A DNA stretch of 7,603 nt from positions 1-7,603 of the forward strand of contig CAIYYO010000036.1 of the NCBI GenBank assembly GCA_903930485.1, read 5' to 3'. The notes beneath the pieces were generated by a model. It was not told the origin of the DNA and searched no databases. It saw only the letters and a program-made list of their open reading frames with translations. Positions within the stretch are counted from its first letter, which is position 1, and every line of letters begins with the position of its first letter. This document shows, one piece after another, positions 1 through 6,052 of this stretch. The stretch comes from Methanobacteriota archaeon (GTDB lineage Archaea; Altiarchaeota; Altiarchaeia; IMC4; QMZM01). Made by a program: the position numbers and the translations under genes.

Positions 1-588
1 ATCGAAAATGATTTCCATGTCTCCGGAAAGCTCTTGGGCGATCCGGTCTACGGGCGCGGAATATTGCATGAGCTCGTGGAATGTCATGTCTTTTTCGATG
101 AGCCCGTCTATTCCTCCGGTGCCGACCTCTTTTATGGCGGCGTAAAGGTCCTGTGAATCTTTTTTAGTTGTTCCCCGCACAACGGTTTTTATTTCAGCCC
201 TAAGAGATGTGAACTTTTTTCCTTTGCCTAAGCAAATACCTGAGGCGGCGGCTATTGGAACCATGAGCATAAGCATGCCGAGGTGGGTGTTGCCTCCTTT
301 GTGCGATTTTTTCACATCTCTGACGCCCTTCAAAATCAGGCCGCCGATGTCAATCGATCCTTTACCCGTTTCTCCTACCCTAAAGCCTTTTTCAGCCGAT
401 TCATGAATCGCATTCCCTAAGGCTATGGCGCCTTTGATGTAGTCGGAATAAGTCGTGTCTTTGTAGTCGTGCGTCGGGGTAACGTTCCCGGGCTTCTCGG
501 TTCCTGCCTCCAGGACCGCTGCCAGGACTGCAGCATCGGATATTCGCCTGAGGTCTACACTTGCTTTCTTGCTTAAAGGTTTTTTCAT
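1..588 (-). CDS. COG1767 / CitG-like triphosphoribosyl-dephospho-CoA synthase family protein (partial, 3' end outside window)
   Basis: Translating the minus strand from the ATG at 588-586 gives 196 in-frame codons with no stop up to the left edge, so the C-terminus is missing. The family signature is clear: EKPGNV at residues 31-36 followed by H40-D41, and GGNTHLG at about 98-104, the two motifs that mark the CitG/MdcB nucleotidyl-transferase-like fold. The bacterial members make the 2'-(5''-triphosphoribosyl)-3'-dephospho-CoA prosthetic group of citrate or malonate lyase from ATP and dephospho-CoA. Archaeal members usually occur without those lyases, so the real substrate here is unknown. 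The start codon overlaps the stop of the upstream DUF371 gene as ATGA, which argues for translational coupling and fixes the start. No convincing Shine-Dalgarno sequence precedes it. The late stretch MTFHELMQYSAPVDRIAQE (168-186) resembles the conserved C-terminal part of archaeal homologues. Family assignment is secure; the activity is not. Confidence 0.88.
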   Translation of the reverse strand, partial: MKKPLSKKASVDLRRISDAAVLAAVLEAGTEKPGNVTPTHDYKDTTYSDYIKGAIALGNAIHESAEKGFRVGETGKGSIDIGGLILKGVRDVKKSHKGGNTHLGMLMLMVPIAAASGICLGKGKKFTSLRAEIKTVVRGTTKKDSQDLYAAIKEVGTGGIDGLIEKDMTFHELMQYSAPVDRIAQELSGDMEIIFD

Positions 589-1016
589 TTGATCTCTAGT
601 ACGACGGATAGCGTTTTCCCCTCTTTCAGTTTCTTGACCAGGTCCTGGTTTAGGTCGCACGCCGCCTTGTCAGCCTTGATCGCAAGAGTTCTTTCGCAGA
701 GAAACTCGCTTTTCCGGACCACCATCTCATGAGGGTTGACGAAGGTAAGACCAGGGTGCCCGCTTGCAGTTACTTTATCGGTCACGCCTTCGCATTCCAG
801 CCTTATTACTATCTTCACTTCGTCATTTTTTAAGGCATTCAGAAAATCAGGAGAAAAATCCTGGAAGCACTTGTCGGCCGAGACCGCTATGATGCAGTCC
901 CCCTGCGGCGTCAGGCTGTCTTCCTTTGTTATCTCTAAAGTAGTCCTGTGCCGGGCCGTGACGTTAATGTGTCCTTTGGCCTTCAGGGTTTCTGTATAGC
1001 GTTTTTCATCTTCCAT
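585..1016 (-). CDS. DUF371 family protein
   Basis: This 143-residue protein has the DUF371 hallmarks: GH...VTARHRTTLEIT at residues 15-30, then LTPQGDCIIAVSADK at 35-49, and a GHPGLTF segment at 86-92. DUF371 is a conserved archaeal family with no established biochemical function that I know of; it is soluble, with no signal peptide or membrane segment. The start is forced: upstream in the same frame there is a stop at 1037-1035 and no other start codon, and there is no ATG, GTG or TTG between residue 1 and the conserved domain. It therefore overlaps the upstream DUF6159-like gene by 34 bases, while its own stop overlaps the start of the CitG-like gene (ATGA). A weak purine run (GAGGAAA) lies well upstream of the ATG. 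The tight packing indicates co-transcription and probable coupling with both neighbours, so its role may be tied to them. Confidence 0.87.
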   Translation of the reverse strand: MEDEKRYTETLKAKGHINVTARHRTTLEITKEDSLTPQGDCIIAVSADKCFQDFSPDFLNALKNDEVKIVIRLECEGVTDKVTASGHPGLTFVNPHEMVVRKSEFLCERTLAIKADKAACDLNQDLVKKLKEGKTLSVVLEIK

Positions 1017-1828
1017 GCCGCTTTGATGGTTTCCTCAGAAAAGCCCGCAGGCACGACGCCCTTGCTCGCGTAATTGTATAAGGCCGTCACGAATATCCCG
1101 TTAAGGCTGGAGCTGACGATCGCCAGAGCGACCCAGTAGAACAAGGCTATCCCGAAGAACAATAAGGGAATCAGGATGTACGATGCGCCCATTAGGGAGA
1201 ATATGCCCAGTGCCAGGGGTATCAGGCCGAGGAGTCCTAGCAGCAAGAAAACGAATCCCATCGAGAACTGCCCTACGACGTTCTCCCCCCACGTCTTCTT
1301 GAAGAGCGCGCCGGATTTCTTTATCGAATCAGTGACCGACACGTTCTCTAGCACCAGTATTGGCACTACGAAGAAGGTGAGGAAGTTCCATGCCATGCCT
1401 ATCAGCCCGATGATTATCCTTCCGATCAGTCCAGACCTTCTTGAAAGGGCGTTCAGTATCATCCCTACAGTCGCTGAAACCAGCGCCCAGGTGAATATCT
1501 TGCCCAAATGTTTGACTGCGTTGTCTATCCCGTCCCGGAACTTCGGATCCCCGCCGCTCATCCGGATGTTGGCGCAGGTGATCAGTCCGGTGTTAAAGAA
1601 TATTATCACGAAATAGCTCGCCAGGTAGTAGACGAACAGGATCGGGTAGACGATGATCGAGCTCATGTAGCCGAAAAGGTTCGCGGACAACACTCCCAGG
1701 GCCAGGAAGCCGATCAGGACCAAACTGACGGCCCCGGAGATCAGGGGGTAAAGCATCAATTCTTTGTCTTTCCTCAATACCGAGTAGCTCTCTTTCACGA
1801 GCTGGAAGCTTCTGCTGAAGGTGTTCAT
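983..1828 (-). CDS. DUF6159-like polytopic membrane protein
   Basis: The 281-residue product starts with a short amphipathic cytosolic stretch containing VKESYSVLRKDKELMLYPL (residues 11-29), which resembles the N-terminus of DUF6159 proteins, and continues as an integral membrane protein. Hydrophobic segments that could span the membrane are at about 27-50, 55-82, 110-128, 136-160, 187-213 and 216-247 (the last two are long and could fold as hairpins), giving roughly six spans. A polar loop at 88-110 (SGGDPKFRDG and following) and another at 163-186 separate them. The C-terminal tail is short and basic. No catalytic motif is visible; the family has no assigned function. It is the first gene of a three-gene minus-strand group, followed with a 34-base overlap by DUF371 and then the CitG-like gene. 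The start at 1828 fits the family N-terminus, but no Shine-Dalgarno sequence precedes it. Identity of the family is from memory of its N-terminal pattern; membrane nature is certain. Confidence 0.8.
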   Translation of the reverse strand: MNTFSRSFQLVKESYSVLRKDKELMLYPLISGAVSLVLIGFLALGVLSANLFGYMSSIIVYPILFVYYLASYFVIIFFNTGLITCANIRMSGGDPKFRDGIDNAVKHLGKIFTWALVSATVGMILNALSRRSGLIGRIIIGLIGMAWNFLTFFVVPILVLENVSVTDSIKKSGALFKKTWGENVVGQFSMGFVFLLLGLLGLIPLALGIFSLMGASYILIPLLFFGIALFYWVALAIVSSSLNGIFVTALYNYASKGVVPAGFSEETIKAAWKMKNAIQKP

Positions 1829-1885
1829 TTTTGGATTTTAGAATTATTTTTTAGATATGATGTTTACAGAAATATATATAGATTT
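1829..1885 (-). promoter_or_regulatory. Promoter region of the DUF6159-DUF371-CitG-like operon
   Basis: The 57-base gap between rio1 and the DUF6159-like gene is very AT-rich. On the minus strand it contains TATATATAT (1872-1880), a strong archaeal TATA candidate centred about 48 bases before the ATG, which would give a leader of roughly 20 bases without a Shine-Dalgarno sequence. A weaker CATATCTA (1852-1859) is centred about 28 bases before the ATG and would give a leaderless transcript. Either makes this operon a unit separate from aIF1A-rio1. No BRE is clear. Confidence 0.55.
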
Positions 1886-2656
1886 TCATGCCTGCTCCGC
1901 CGTCTCCTTCTCTTTTACCTTCTTGGCCGGCGTCTTCACCCATTCGATTATCTCGGGCTCGATCTTTCCTTTGTAATCCCTGACCCCGAGCTTGCGGAAG
2001 AAATTGAGTGTGTTCCTTACGTCGCGTTCCAGCAGCTCTTCCGAGAGCGGATGCTCGGGCATGACGCCCATCGAGAGATCTATGACGTAAGGTTCCTCAT
2101 TCCAGTTGAGTATGTTGTATTCGCTCAGGTCTCCGTGCACGATCCCGCAGGAATACATATCCTTCACCTGCGTCATCACCTTGTCGAGGAACGTCTCTAT
2201 GTCCTCTGGCGGCGCGTCTTTCAGCTTTGGCGCCGCTACTTCATCTTTTCCTATGAATCCCATGACGAGAACATTTTTCTCGATCACGATAGGCTCGGGG
2301 CATTTAACAGTCCCGTAGACTCGGTGCAGATTACAGAATTCTTTCTGCGCCCATGCAAATACCAACTGTCGTTTATTCCTCCAGCCAGAGAACCTGCGGT
2401 CGCCTTTGATGTAGCGGTCCATCCTCCGAAAGTCTGAAGTATCGATAAGGTATAGCTTGACCGCGAGCTCCTTTTCCCCGAGGATCGCATGATACACGTT
2501 GGCTTCCTTGCCCGTGGAAATGATCCCTGTGAGTTCGTCTAAATAGCCCCTGCGTATGAGTTCGTTTATCGACGTCAGCGTCGATTTGTCGAATACGCCG
2601 CCCGAGATCTTGCGCATCTCATACTCGGTCTGGTGTTCGTCTGTTATGTTTGACAT
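1886..2656 (-). CDS. rio1: RIO1-type atypical serine/threonine kinase
   Basis: The 256-residue protein is an archaeal Rio1 kinase, an atypical ATP-dependent kinase/ATPase that in archaea and eukaryotes acts on late small-subunit ribosome precursors. Visible elements in order: the Rio1 nucleotide loop STGKEANVY (47-55); the ATP-anchoring lysine in LAVKLY (K67); the catalytic loop HGDLSEYN (174-181, D176 and N181); and the metal-binding IDLSMGV (192-198, D193). ERDVRNTLNFF (210-220) is the C-terminal Rio1 helix, followed by a lysine- and glutamate-rich tail. The N-terminal part before the nucleotide loop is short (about 46 residues) but includes the usual helical RIO segment. The G in HGDLSEYN replaces the A most often seen in Rio1 and is tolerated in the family. 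It lies 14 bases downstream of aIF1A on the same strand, a common archaeal pairing, and was probably transcribed with it. No Shine-Dalgarno sequence is visible before the ATG. Confidence 0.95.
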   Translation of the reverse strand: MSNITDEHQTEYEMRKISGGVFDKSTLTSINELIRRGYLDELTGIISTGKEANVYHAILGEKELAVKLYLIDTSDFRRMDRYIKGDRRFSGWRNKRQLVFAWAQKEFCNLHRVYGTVKCPEPIVIEKNVLVMGFIGKDEVAAPKLKDAPPEDIETFLDKVMTQVKDMYSCGIVHGDLSEYNILNWNEEPYVIDLSMGVMPEHPLSEELLERDVRNTLNFFRKLGVRDYKGKIEPEIIEWVKTPAKKVKEKETAEQA

Positions 2657-2670
2657 ATGAGAAATAGGTT

Positions 2671-3021
2671 TTAGAGGGTCTCGAGGCCTCTCAGGAATCC
2701 TCTCTTCTCAAGCCAGTCGGCCTGCTGGTTGGTGTAACGCCATATGATGTCTCCGCGCTCGTTGGTCTGGACAGACCACGGCTCGGCGAGGACGATGTTG
2801 CCTTCCTTGATCCATATCCTCTTACGTATCTTGCCCGGTATCCGGCACAGGCGTGTGTAGCCGTCGGTGCATTTGACCAGCATCCTGCGGTCTCCGAGGA
2901 GCTGCTCCACTTCTCCGAGGACTTCGCCCCTTCTCGGTGTTCTGACTCGTGTGATCTCTCCTTCGGCGCCCCTTTCCTCTACGGCTTCTCCTCCGACCTG
3001 TCCCGCTTTCTTATACACCAT
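2671..3021 (-). CDS. eif1A: Translation initiation factor aIF-1A
   Basis: This 116-residue protein matches archaeal aIF1A, the OB-fold factor that binds the A-site region of the small ribosomal subunit and stimulates initiator tRNA and mRNA binding. A basic N-terminal tail (residues 1-30) leads to the OB fold: RGEVLGEVEQLLGDRRMLV (31-49), CTDGYTRLCRIPGKIRKR (51-68) and the WIKEGNIVLAEPW strand (70-82), the universally conserved core of the family. A C-terminal helix (YTNQQADWLEKRGFL, 96-110) follows. The length is typical. The start at 3021 lies about 28 bases from a TATA-like palindrome, predicting a leaderless mRNA, which agrees with the absence of a Shine-Dalgarno sequence. It is the first gene of the aIF1A-rio1 unit and is divergent from hisI. 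Assignment is certain from sequence. Confidence 0.97.
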   Translation of the reverse strand: MVYKKAGQVGGEAVEERGAEGEITRVRTPRRGEVLGEVEQLLGDRRMLVKCTDGYTRLCRIPGKIRKRIWIKEGNIVLAEPWSVQTNERGDIIWRYTNQQADWLEKRGFLRGLETL

Positions 3022-3077
3022 TTTTTTCCTATTAAACTTAATCTCTATTAATATAGTAGGATTGGATAGGTAAAAAT
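3022..3077. promoter_or_regulatory. Shared divergent promoter of aIF1A and hisI with a symmetric TATA element
   Basis: This 56-base gap separates two start codons pointing outward. It contains the perfect 8-base palindrome TATTAATA at 3046-3053. Its centre lies between 3049 and 3050, exactly 28.5 bases from the A of the aIF1A ATG (3021) and 28.5 bases from the A of the hisI ATG (3078). Archaeal TATA boxes sit about 25-28 bases before the transcription start, so one element read in either direction would place both starts at or next to the initiation codons. A weak GGATAGG (3064-3070) precedes the hisI ATG but is a poor Shine-Dalgarno match. No other operator-like repeat is seen. Confidence 0.65.
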
Positions 3078-3446
3078 ATGGAATTCAAGCTTGACGGTTT
3101 AAAGTACAGGAACGTCGACGGTACCGGCGGTCTCGTCCTTGCGATAGCGCAGGACCACAAGACCGGCGAGGTATTGATGGCTGCTTACACGAACAGGGAG
3201 GCGATAGAGAAGTCTTTTGAGACCGGCAGGGTACATTATTACTCAACGAGCAGGAAGAAGCTCTGGCTCAAGGGCGAGACCTCGGGACATTTCCAGAAGA
3301 TCGTCGAGGCATACGTAGACTGCGACCAGGATGCCGTCCTTTACAAGGTGGAACAGACCGGGGCGGCGTGCCATGAAGGCTACAGGACTTGCTTCTACAG
3401 GAAAATAAAGGACGGGAAGCTTGTGACGACAGGGAAGAAACCGTAA
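3078..3446 (+). CDS. hisI: Phosphoribosyl-AMP cyclohydrolase
   Basis: The 122-residue protein is a stand-alone HisI, which hydrolyses the ring of 1-(5-phosphoribosyl)-AMP to ProFAR in the third step of histidine synthesis. The signature is complete: SRKKLWLKGETSGH (58-71), the metal-binding DCDQDA (81-86) and GAACHEGYRTCFYR (95-108). The three zinc-ligand cysteines C82, C98 and C105 have spacings of 16 and 7, the same as in the structurally known Methanothermobacter enzyme. There is no fused HisE domain, so phosphoribosyl-ATP pyrophosphatase must be encoded elsewhere. No other his gene lies nearby, so it is transcribed alone, from the divergent promoter shared with aIF1A. Its stop is only 10 bases from the convergent end of the ATPase gene. 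Start and product are secure. Confidence 0.97.
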   Translation: MEFKLDGLKYRNVDGTGGLVLAIAQDHKTGEVLMAAYTNREAIEKSFETGRVHYYSTSRKKLWLKGETSGHFQKIVEAYVDCDQDAVLYKVEQTGAACHEGYRTCFYRKIKDGKLVTTGKKP

Positions 3447-3456
3447 CTCTGGAGAC

Positions 3457-4971
3457 TTATATCATCCCCTTCTGTTTCTTTATCTCCTGCTCTATCTCTT
3501 TTTGCAGGTTGAATTTGGCTATCACGGACTTGGGGTCCATGTTGTATTCGTGAAGTATGTCGCACACCGCCTTGTTGTCCCTTATGTTATTCTTTACCAT
3601 GTGCTCGAGGACCTTCTGCCTGATGTAAATCTCCGAAGTGAGTTGCTTCTTTGATATGCCGGTCCTCTCCGCGATCTTTTCAAGCAGCAGTATCGGATAC
3701 TCTGTTCTCTGGGTCTTGTCTTTGTCCTGATCCCATAAGTATATGTCTCCGAGCTGGACGACGCCTTTCTCGATACCGGCAAGCTCCGCGACTTGGGTGA
3801 TCCTTCTTATGACTCCCTTGCCCTTTGAATAGAACCTGTTGGAGACGATTATCAAATCCAGCAGCCTGAACATCCTTATCGGCAGGTTCATCGGCTCCTC
3901 CATAAGCCTTATCGTGGTGTCGCGGGCATTGTTCGCGTGGATGGTCCCCATGGAGCCGTTGAGTCCGATGTTCATGGCTACGAAAAGGGTCTCGGCTTCG
4001 ACGCCTCTCACTTCTCCGACAAGTATCCTGTCGGCTCTCATCCTGAGGGCATTCTCTACGAGGGTCGCCATGTTAAGCTTCGTCGCCGCCCTTTCAAGCA
4101 CTGAGGGCATTGCTTCCATCGCCACCCAGTTCTCCAGGAAGTCGAAGTTAAGCTCTAAGGTGTCTTCTATCGATATGACCCGCTCCCTGCGGGGAATGAA
4201 CATCGCAAGGGCGTTCATTAATGTCGTCTTCCCGCTGCCTGACCCGCCGGCTATCAGCATCCCGCAGGGGTGCAGACCCATCCCTTCCACTGCGACCCAC
4301 AGGAACGCCGCAAGGTCTACGGGAATCGATTTAATCGTGATGAGGTCAACTATGTTGAAGGGTATCTTTTTGAATTTCCTTATCGTGACAGTCGGGCCGT
4401 AAGGCGCAGCCGGCGATACGACGACATTCGCCCTGCTCCCGTCCGGAAGGTGCGCGTCCAATAGCGGCACTTCACGCGATATCTTCCTTCCCGCGTATCT
4501 GGCGATCCACTCGATAAGCTCGTTAAGCGACGCCTGCGTTGTGTACTCGATGTTTGTCGCGCACATGCCGTGCTTTCTGTGGAACACGAAGACCGGCAGC
4601 TCTATGCCGTTGATCATTATCTCCTCTAAGTCGTCATCCCGTATCAGTCCGCCGATCCTCCCGTATCCCAAGAAGACGTCGTCCATTATCCGGTTGATAA
4701 GCGGCTCCAGATTTTCAGTAACGAGGCCGTCTTTTTCGAGCTGGACTTCGAGGTACTGCCTGAGGAAATCCTCCTTTTCTATGGATGTGCGGAAGTCCTC
4801 GATCTTCTCCATGATGTCCTTGTAATTGGGGAGGACCTTGCGGGGGTCTTTCAGAAGCAAGAGCTCTTCGTCAGTGAACTCCGTAGGCATGATGATATAA
4901 AGAGGTATCGGGCTTTCAGGACCTTCGATGATCCTCACGTCGCCGTAAGAATCAAGCACCTTTGGTTCCAT
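3457..4971 (-). CDS. Type II/IV secretion system ATPase, VirB11/TadA/ArlI-like, without a visible partner gene
   Basis: The 504-residue protein is a hexameric-type secretion/pilus ATPase of the archaeal GspE/VirB11/TadA superfamily. The C-terminal motor core has a Walker A GGSGSGKT (242-249), an Asp box VISIEDTLELN (265-275), a Walker B RILVGEVRG (315-323, catalytic E320) and a His box GSMGTIHANN (339-348). The N-terminal domain (1-200) holds the conserved LEEIMINGIELPVFVFHRKHG (115-135) and DAHLPDGSRANVVV (172-185) segments. A C-terminal tail (430-504) is rich in charged residues and ends in lysines. Such ATPases power archaeal type IV pili, archaella or related export and normally sit beside a TadC/ArlJ-type membrane platform gene and prepilins. 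Here the upstream neighbour is TYW1 and the downstream one is convergent hisI, so the partner is not local. It has its own TATA box. The superfamily is certain; which machine it serves is unknown. Confidence 0.93.
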   Translation of the reverse strand: MEPKVLDSYGDVRIIEGPESPIPLYIIMPTEFTDEELLLLKDPRKVLPNYKDIMEKIEDFRTSIEKEDFLRQYLEVQLEKDGLVTENLEPLINRIMDDVFLGYGRIGGLIRDDDLEEIMINGIELPVFVFHRKHGMCATNIEYTTQASLNELIEWIARYAGRKISREVPLLDAHLPDGSRANVVVSPAAPYGPTVTIRKFKKIPFNIVDLITIKSIPVDLAAFLWVAVEGMGLHPCGMLIAGGSGSGKTTLMNALAMFIPRRERVISIEDTLELNFDFLENWVAMEAMPSVLERAATKLNMATLVENALRMRADRILVGEVRGVEAETLFVAMNIGLNGSMGTIHANNARDTTIRLMEEPMNLPIRMFRLLDLIIVSNRFYSKGKGVIRRITQVAELAGIEKGVVQLGDIYLWDQDKDKTQRTEYPILLLEKIAERTGISKKQLTSEIYIRQKVLEHMVKNNIRDNKAVCDILHEYNMDPKSVIAKFNLQKEIEQEIKKQKGMI

Positions 4972-4995
4972 TATATGTAAAGAATTAGTGTGAAG

Positions 4996-5015
4996 AGCTA
5001 TATAAGCTTTAAGCT
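4996..5015 (-). promoter_or_regulatory. TATA-box promoter of the ATPase gene, with three AGCT tetramers
   Basis: In the 48-base gap between TYW1 and the ATPase gene, the minus strand reads TTATATAG (4998-5005), a good archaeal TATA box centred about 31 bases before the ATG at 4971. This predicts a start site within a few bases of the initiation codon, so the mRNA should be nearly leaderless; no Shine-Dalgarno sequence is present. AGCT occurs at 4996-4999, 5005-5008 and 5012-5015, bracketing the box. That could be an operator or chance. Confidence 0.6.
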
Positions 5016-5019
5016 GTTT

Positions 5020-5982
5020 TCATCTCCTCGACAGGAGGATTACGCGGCTGTCTCTTTTATGGTCTTTAATCGGGTACCCTGTGTTTTTTGAGATGCCTTC
5101 CGCAAATTCCCAAACGTCAGGGAAAGACGGCATATTCTCCAGCGTAAGCCGCATCCTCGACCCGCCGACATACATGTAGGCCTTGACTTCGACATAATCC
5201 GGCTCAGCAGTATCGATCATCTTCGCGTATTTGTCGGGCGAGAACATGTTGAGGCCTTTTACGGCCGTTATGCGAACGGCTTTCCTGGTTTCGAGCGAGG
5301 GAAATAATTGTATCGTCTCCTGAATCTTGTTCCAGTTCTCCTTTTTCAGTGGGTTGCAGACCTTTCGGTAAGTGCCTTCGTCGGGAGCATCCATCGACAA
5401 ATAGAGTTGGGTCGGCATGGTCTCCAGATTCGTGAGCCTTTCAGGTAATGTGCCATTGGTGACGAGGAATGTGGTGAAACGCCTCTTTTTGAATTCAGCG
5501 AGGAGAGCCCCTATCGCGGGATAAACCGTGGGCTCGCCTGCGAGTGAGACGGCCGCCATATTGGGCTCCTGGGATTCCTCGTATTTCTTTTCATCCACCT
5601 TTTCGAGGACTCCGCCGTAGCCTGTTAGAAGGTTTCTCTGTGCCCTGAGGGCGCCATCTATTATTTCTCCTGGCTCGTCATAGTCTGGAAGCGATGATCC
5701 GAGGGTCTGCTCAACATTCCTCCAGCAGAAGATGCATTTCTGGGTGCACCATGAAACAGACGGCGTCATTTGGAGGCATCGATGGCTTTCCACGCCGTAG
5801 AACTGCTGCTTGTAGCAGTTACCCCGGCCCATTATGCTCTTCTTGGTCCAGGTGCAGAGCTTCACCGCGCTGTGCCGGCCGACTATCTTGTAACGCTGCC
5901 GTTCAAGGACGGCTTTAACGTCTGCGTCTATCATCCCTACAGGCTCGGCCCCAGCTCCGCCGCACATCCCGGTTTCATGCAT
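5020..5982 (-). CDS. taw1: S-adenosylmethionine-dependent 4-demethylwyosine synthase (TYW1/Taw1)
   Basis: This radical SAM enzyme condenses N1-methylguanosine-37 of tRNA-Phe with pyruvate to form the tricyclic 4-demethylwyosine. All six cluster cysteines are present with the exact spacing known from the Methanocaldococcus enzyme: C43, C56 and C69 for the auxiliary 4Fe-4S cluster, and C79, C83 and C86 (WCTQKCIFCW) for the SAM cluster. AAVSLAGEPTVYP (143-155) and LYLSMDAP (193-200) are the conserved core strands. The 320-residue length assumes the ATG at 5982; in-frame ATGs at 5967 and 5934 (residues 6 and 17) are alternatives, and residue 17 aligns best with the start of the Methanocaldococcus protein. 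I chose 5982 because a TATA-like stretch (6001-6012) fits a start near there. The reading frame stays open upstream to 6246, but that part overlaps the divergent PRC-barrel gene and looks like noise. No FMN-binding domain is fused, as expected for archaeal forms. Confidence 0.94.
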   Translation of the reverse strand: MHETGMCGGAGAEPVGMIDADVKAVLERQRYKIVGRHSAVKLCTWTKKSIMGRGNCYKQQFYGVESHRCLQMTPSVSWCTQKCIFCWRNVEQTLGSSLPDYDEPGEIIDGALRAQRNLLTGYGGVLEKVDEKKYEESQEPNMAAVSLAGEPTVYPAIGALLAEFKKRRFTTFLVTNGTLPERLTNLETMPTQLYLSMDAPDEGTYRKVCNPLKKENWNKIQETIQLFPSLETRKAVRITAVKGLNMFSPDKYAKMIDTAEPDYVEVKAYMYVGGSRMRLTLENMPSFPDVWEFAEGISKNTGYPIKDHKRDSRVILLSRR

Positions 5983-6052
5983 TTTTAAGGATAGATAAGG
6001 TATATAATATATCAAAATACATACAATAACGTAGAAAAATATAGGTGACAAA
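5983..6052. promoter_or_regulatory. Divergent promoter region of TYW1 and the PRC-barrel gene
   Basis: The 70-base gap is AT-rich and holds TATATAATATAT at 6001-6012, which offers TATA boxes in both directions. Read to the left it lies 20-27 bases before the ATG at 5982, so the TYW1 mRNA would be leaderless or would start just inside that codon. Read to the right it predicts a start near 6030 and a leader of about 20 bases for the PRC-barrel gene. The repeat-like AAGGATAGATAAGG (5987-6000) abuts the TATA element; its role is unknown. Confidence 0.55.
6043..6048 (+). promoter_or_regulatory. Strong Shine-Dalgarno sequence of the PRC-barrel gene
   Basis: AGGTGA ends four bases before the ATG at 6053 and is the only strong anti-16S match among the starts in this window. 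It fixes the start of the PRC-barrel gene and contrasts with the apparently leaderless or SD-less neighbours. Confidence 0.75.

Noticed and set aside
1508..2437. A 309-codon plus-strand open frame lying opposite the DUF6159-like and rio1 genes
   Set aside because: It crosses two well-supported minus-strand genes and their promoter gap, shows no recognisable domain, and has a composition (runs of V, H, R, Y, L) typical of an antisense frame.
2683..2692. GAGGCCTC palindrome near the end of the aIF1A gene
   Set aside because: An 8-base palindrome within codons of a conserved gene is expected by chance; no related copies were seen nearby.
3839..4402. A 187-codon plus-strand open frame opposite the ATPase core
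   Set aside because: It is the antisense of the conserved Walker A/B region; its serine- and proline-rich sequence reflects the complementary codons and no start signal is seen.
5017..5040. Small hairpin CTCCT-CGAC-AGGAG at the end of the TYW1 gene as a terminator
   Set aside because: Only five perfect base pairs within coding sequence, and no T-rich tract follows on the minus strand.
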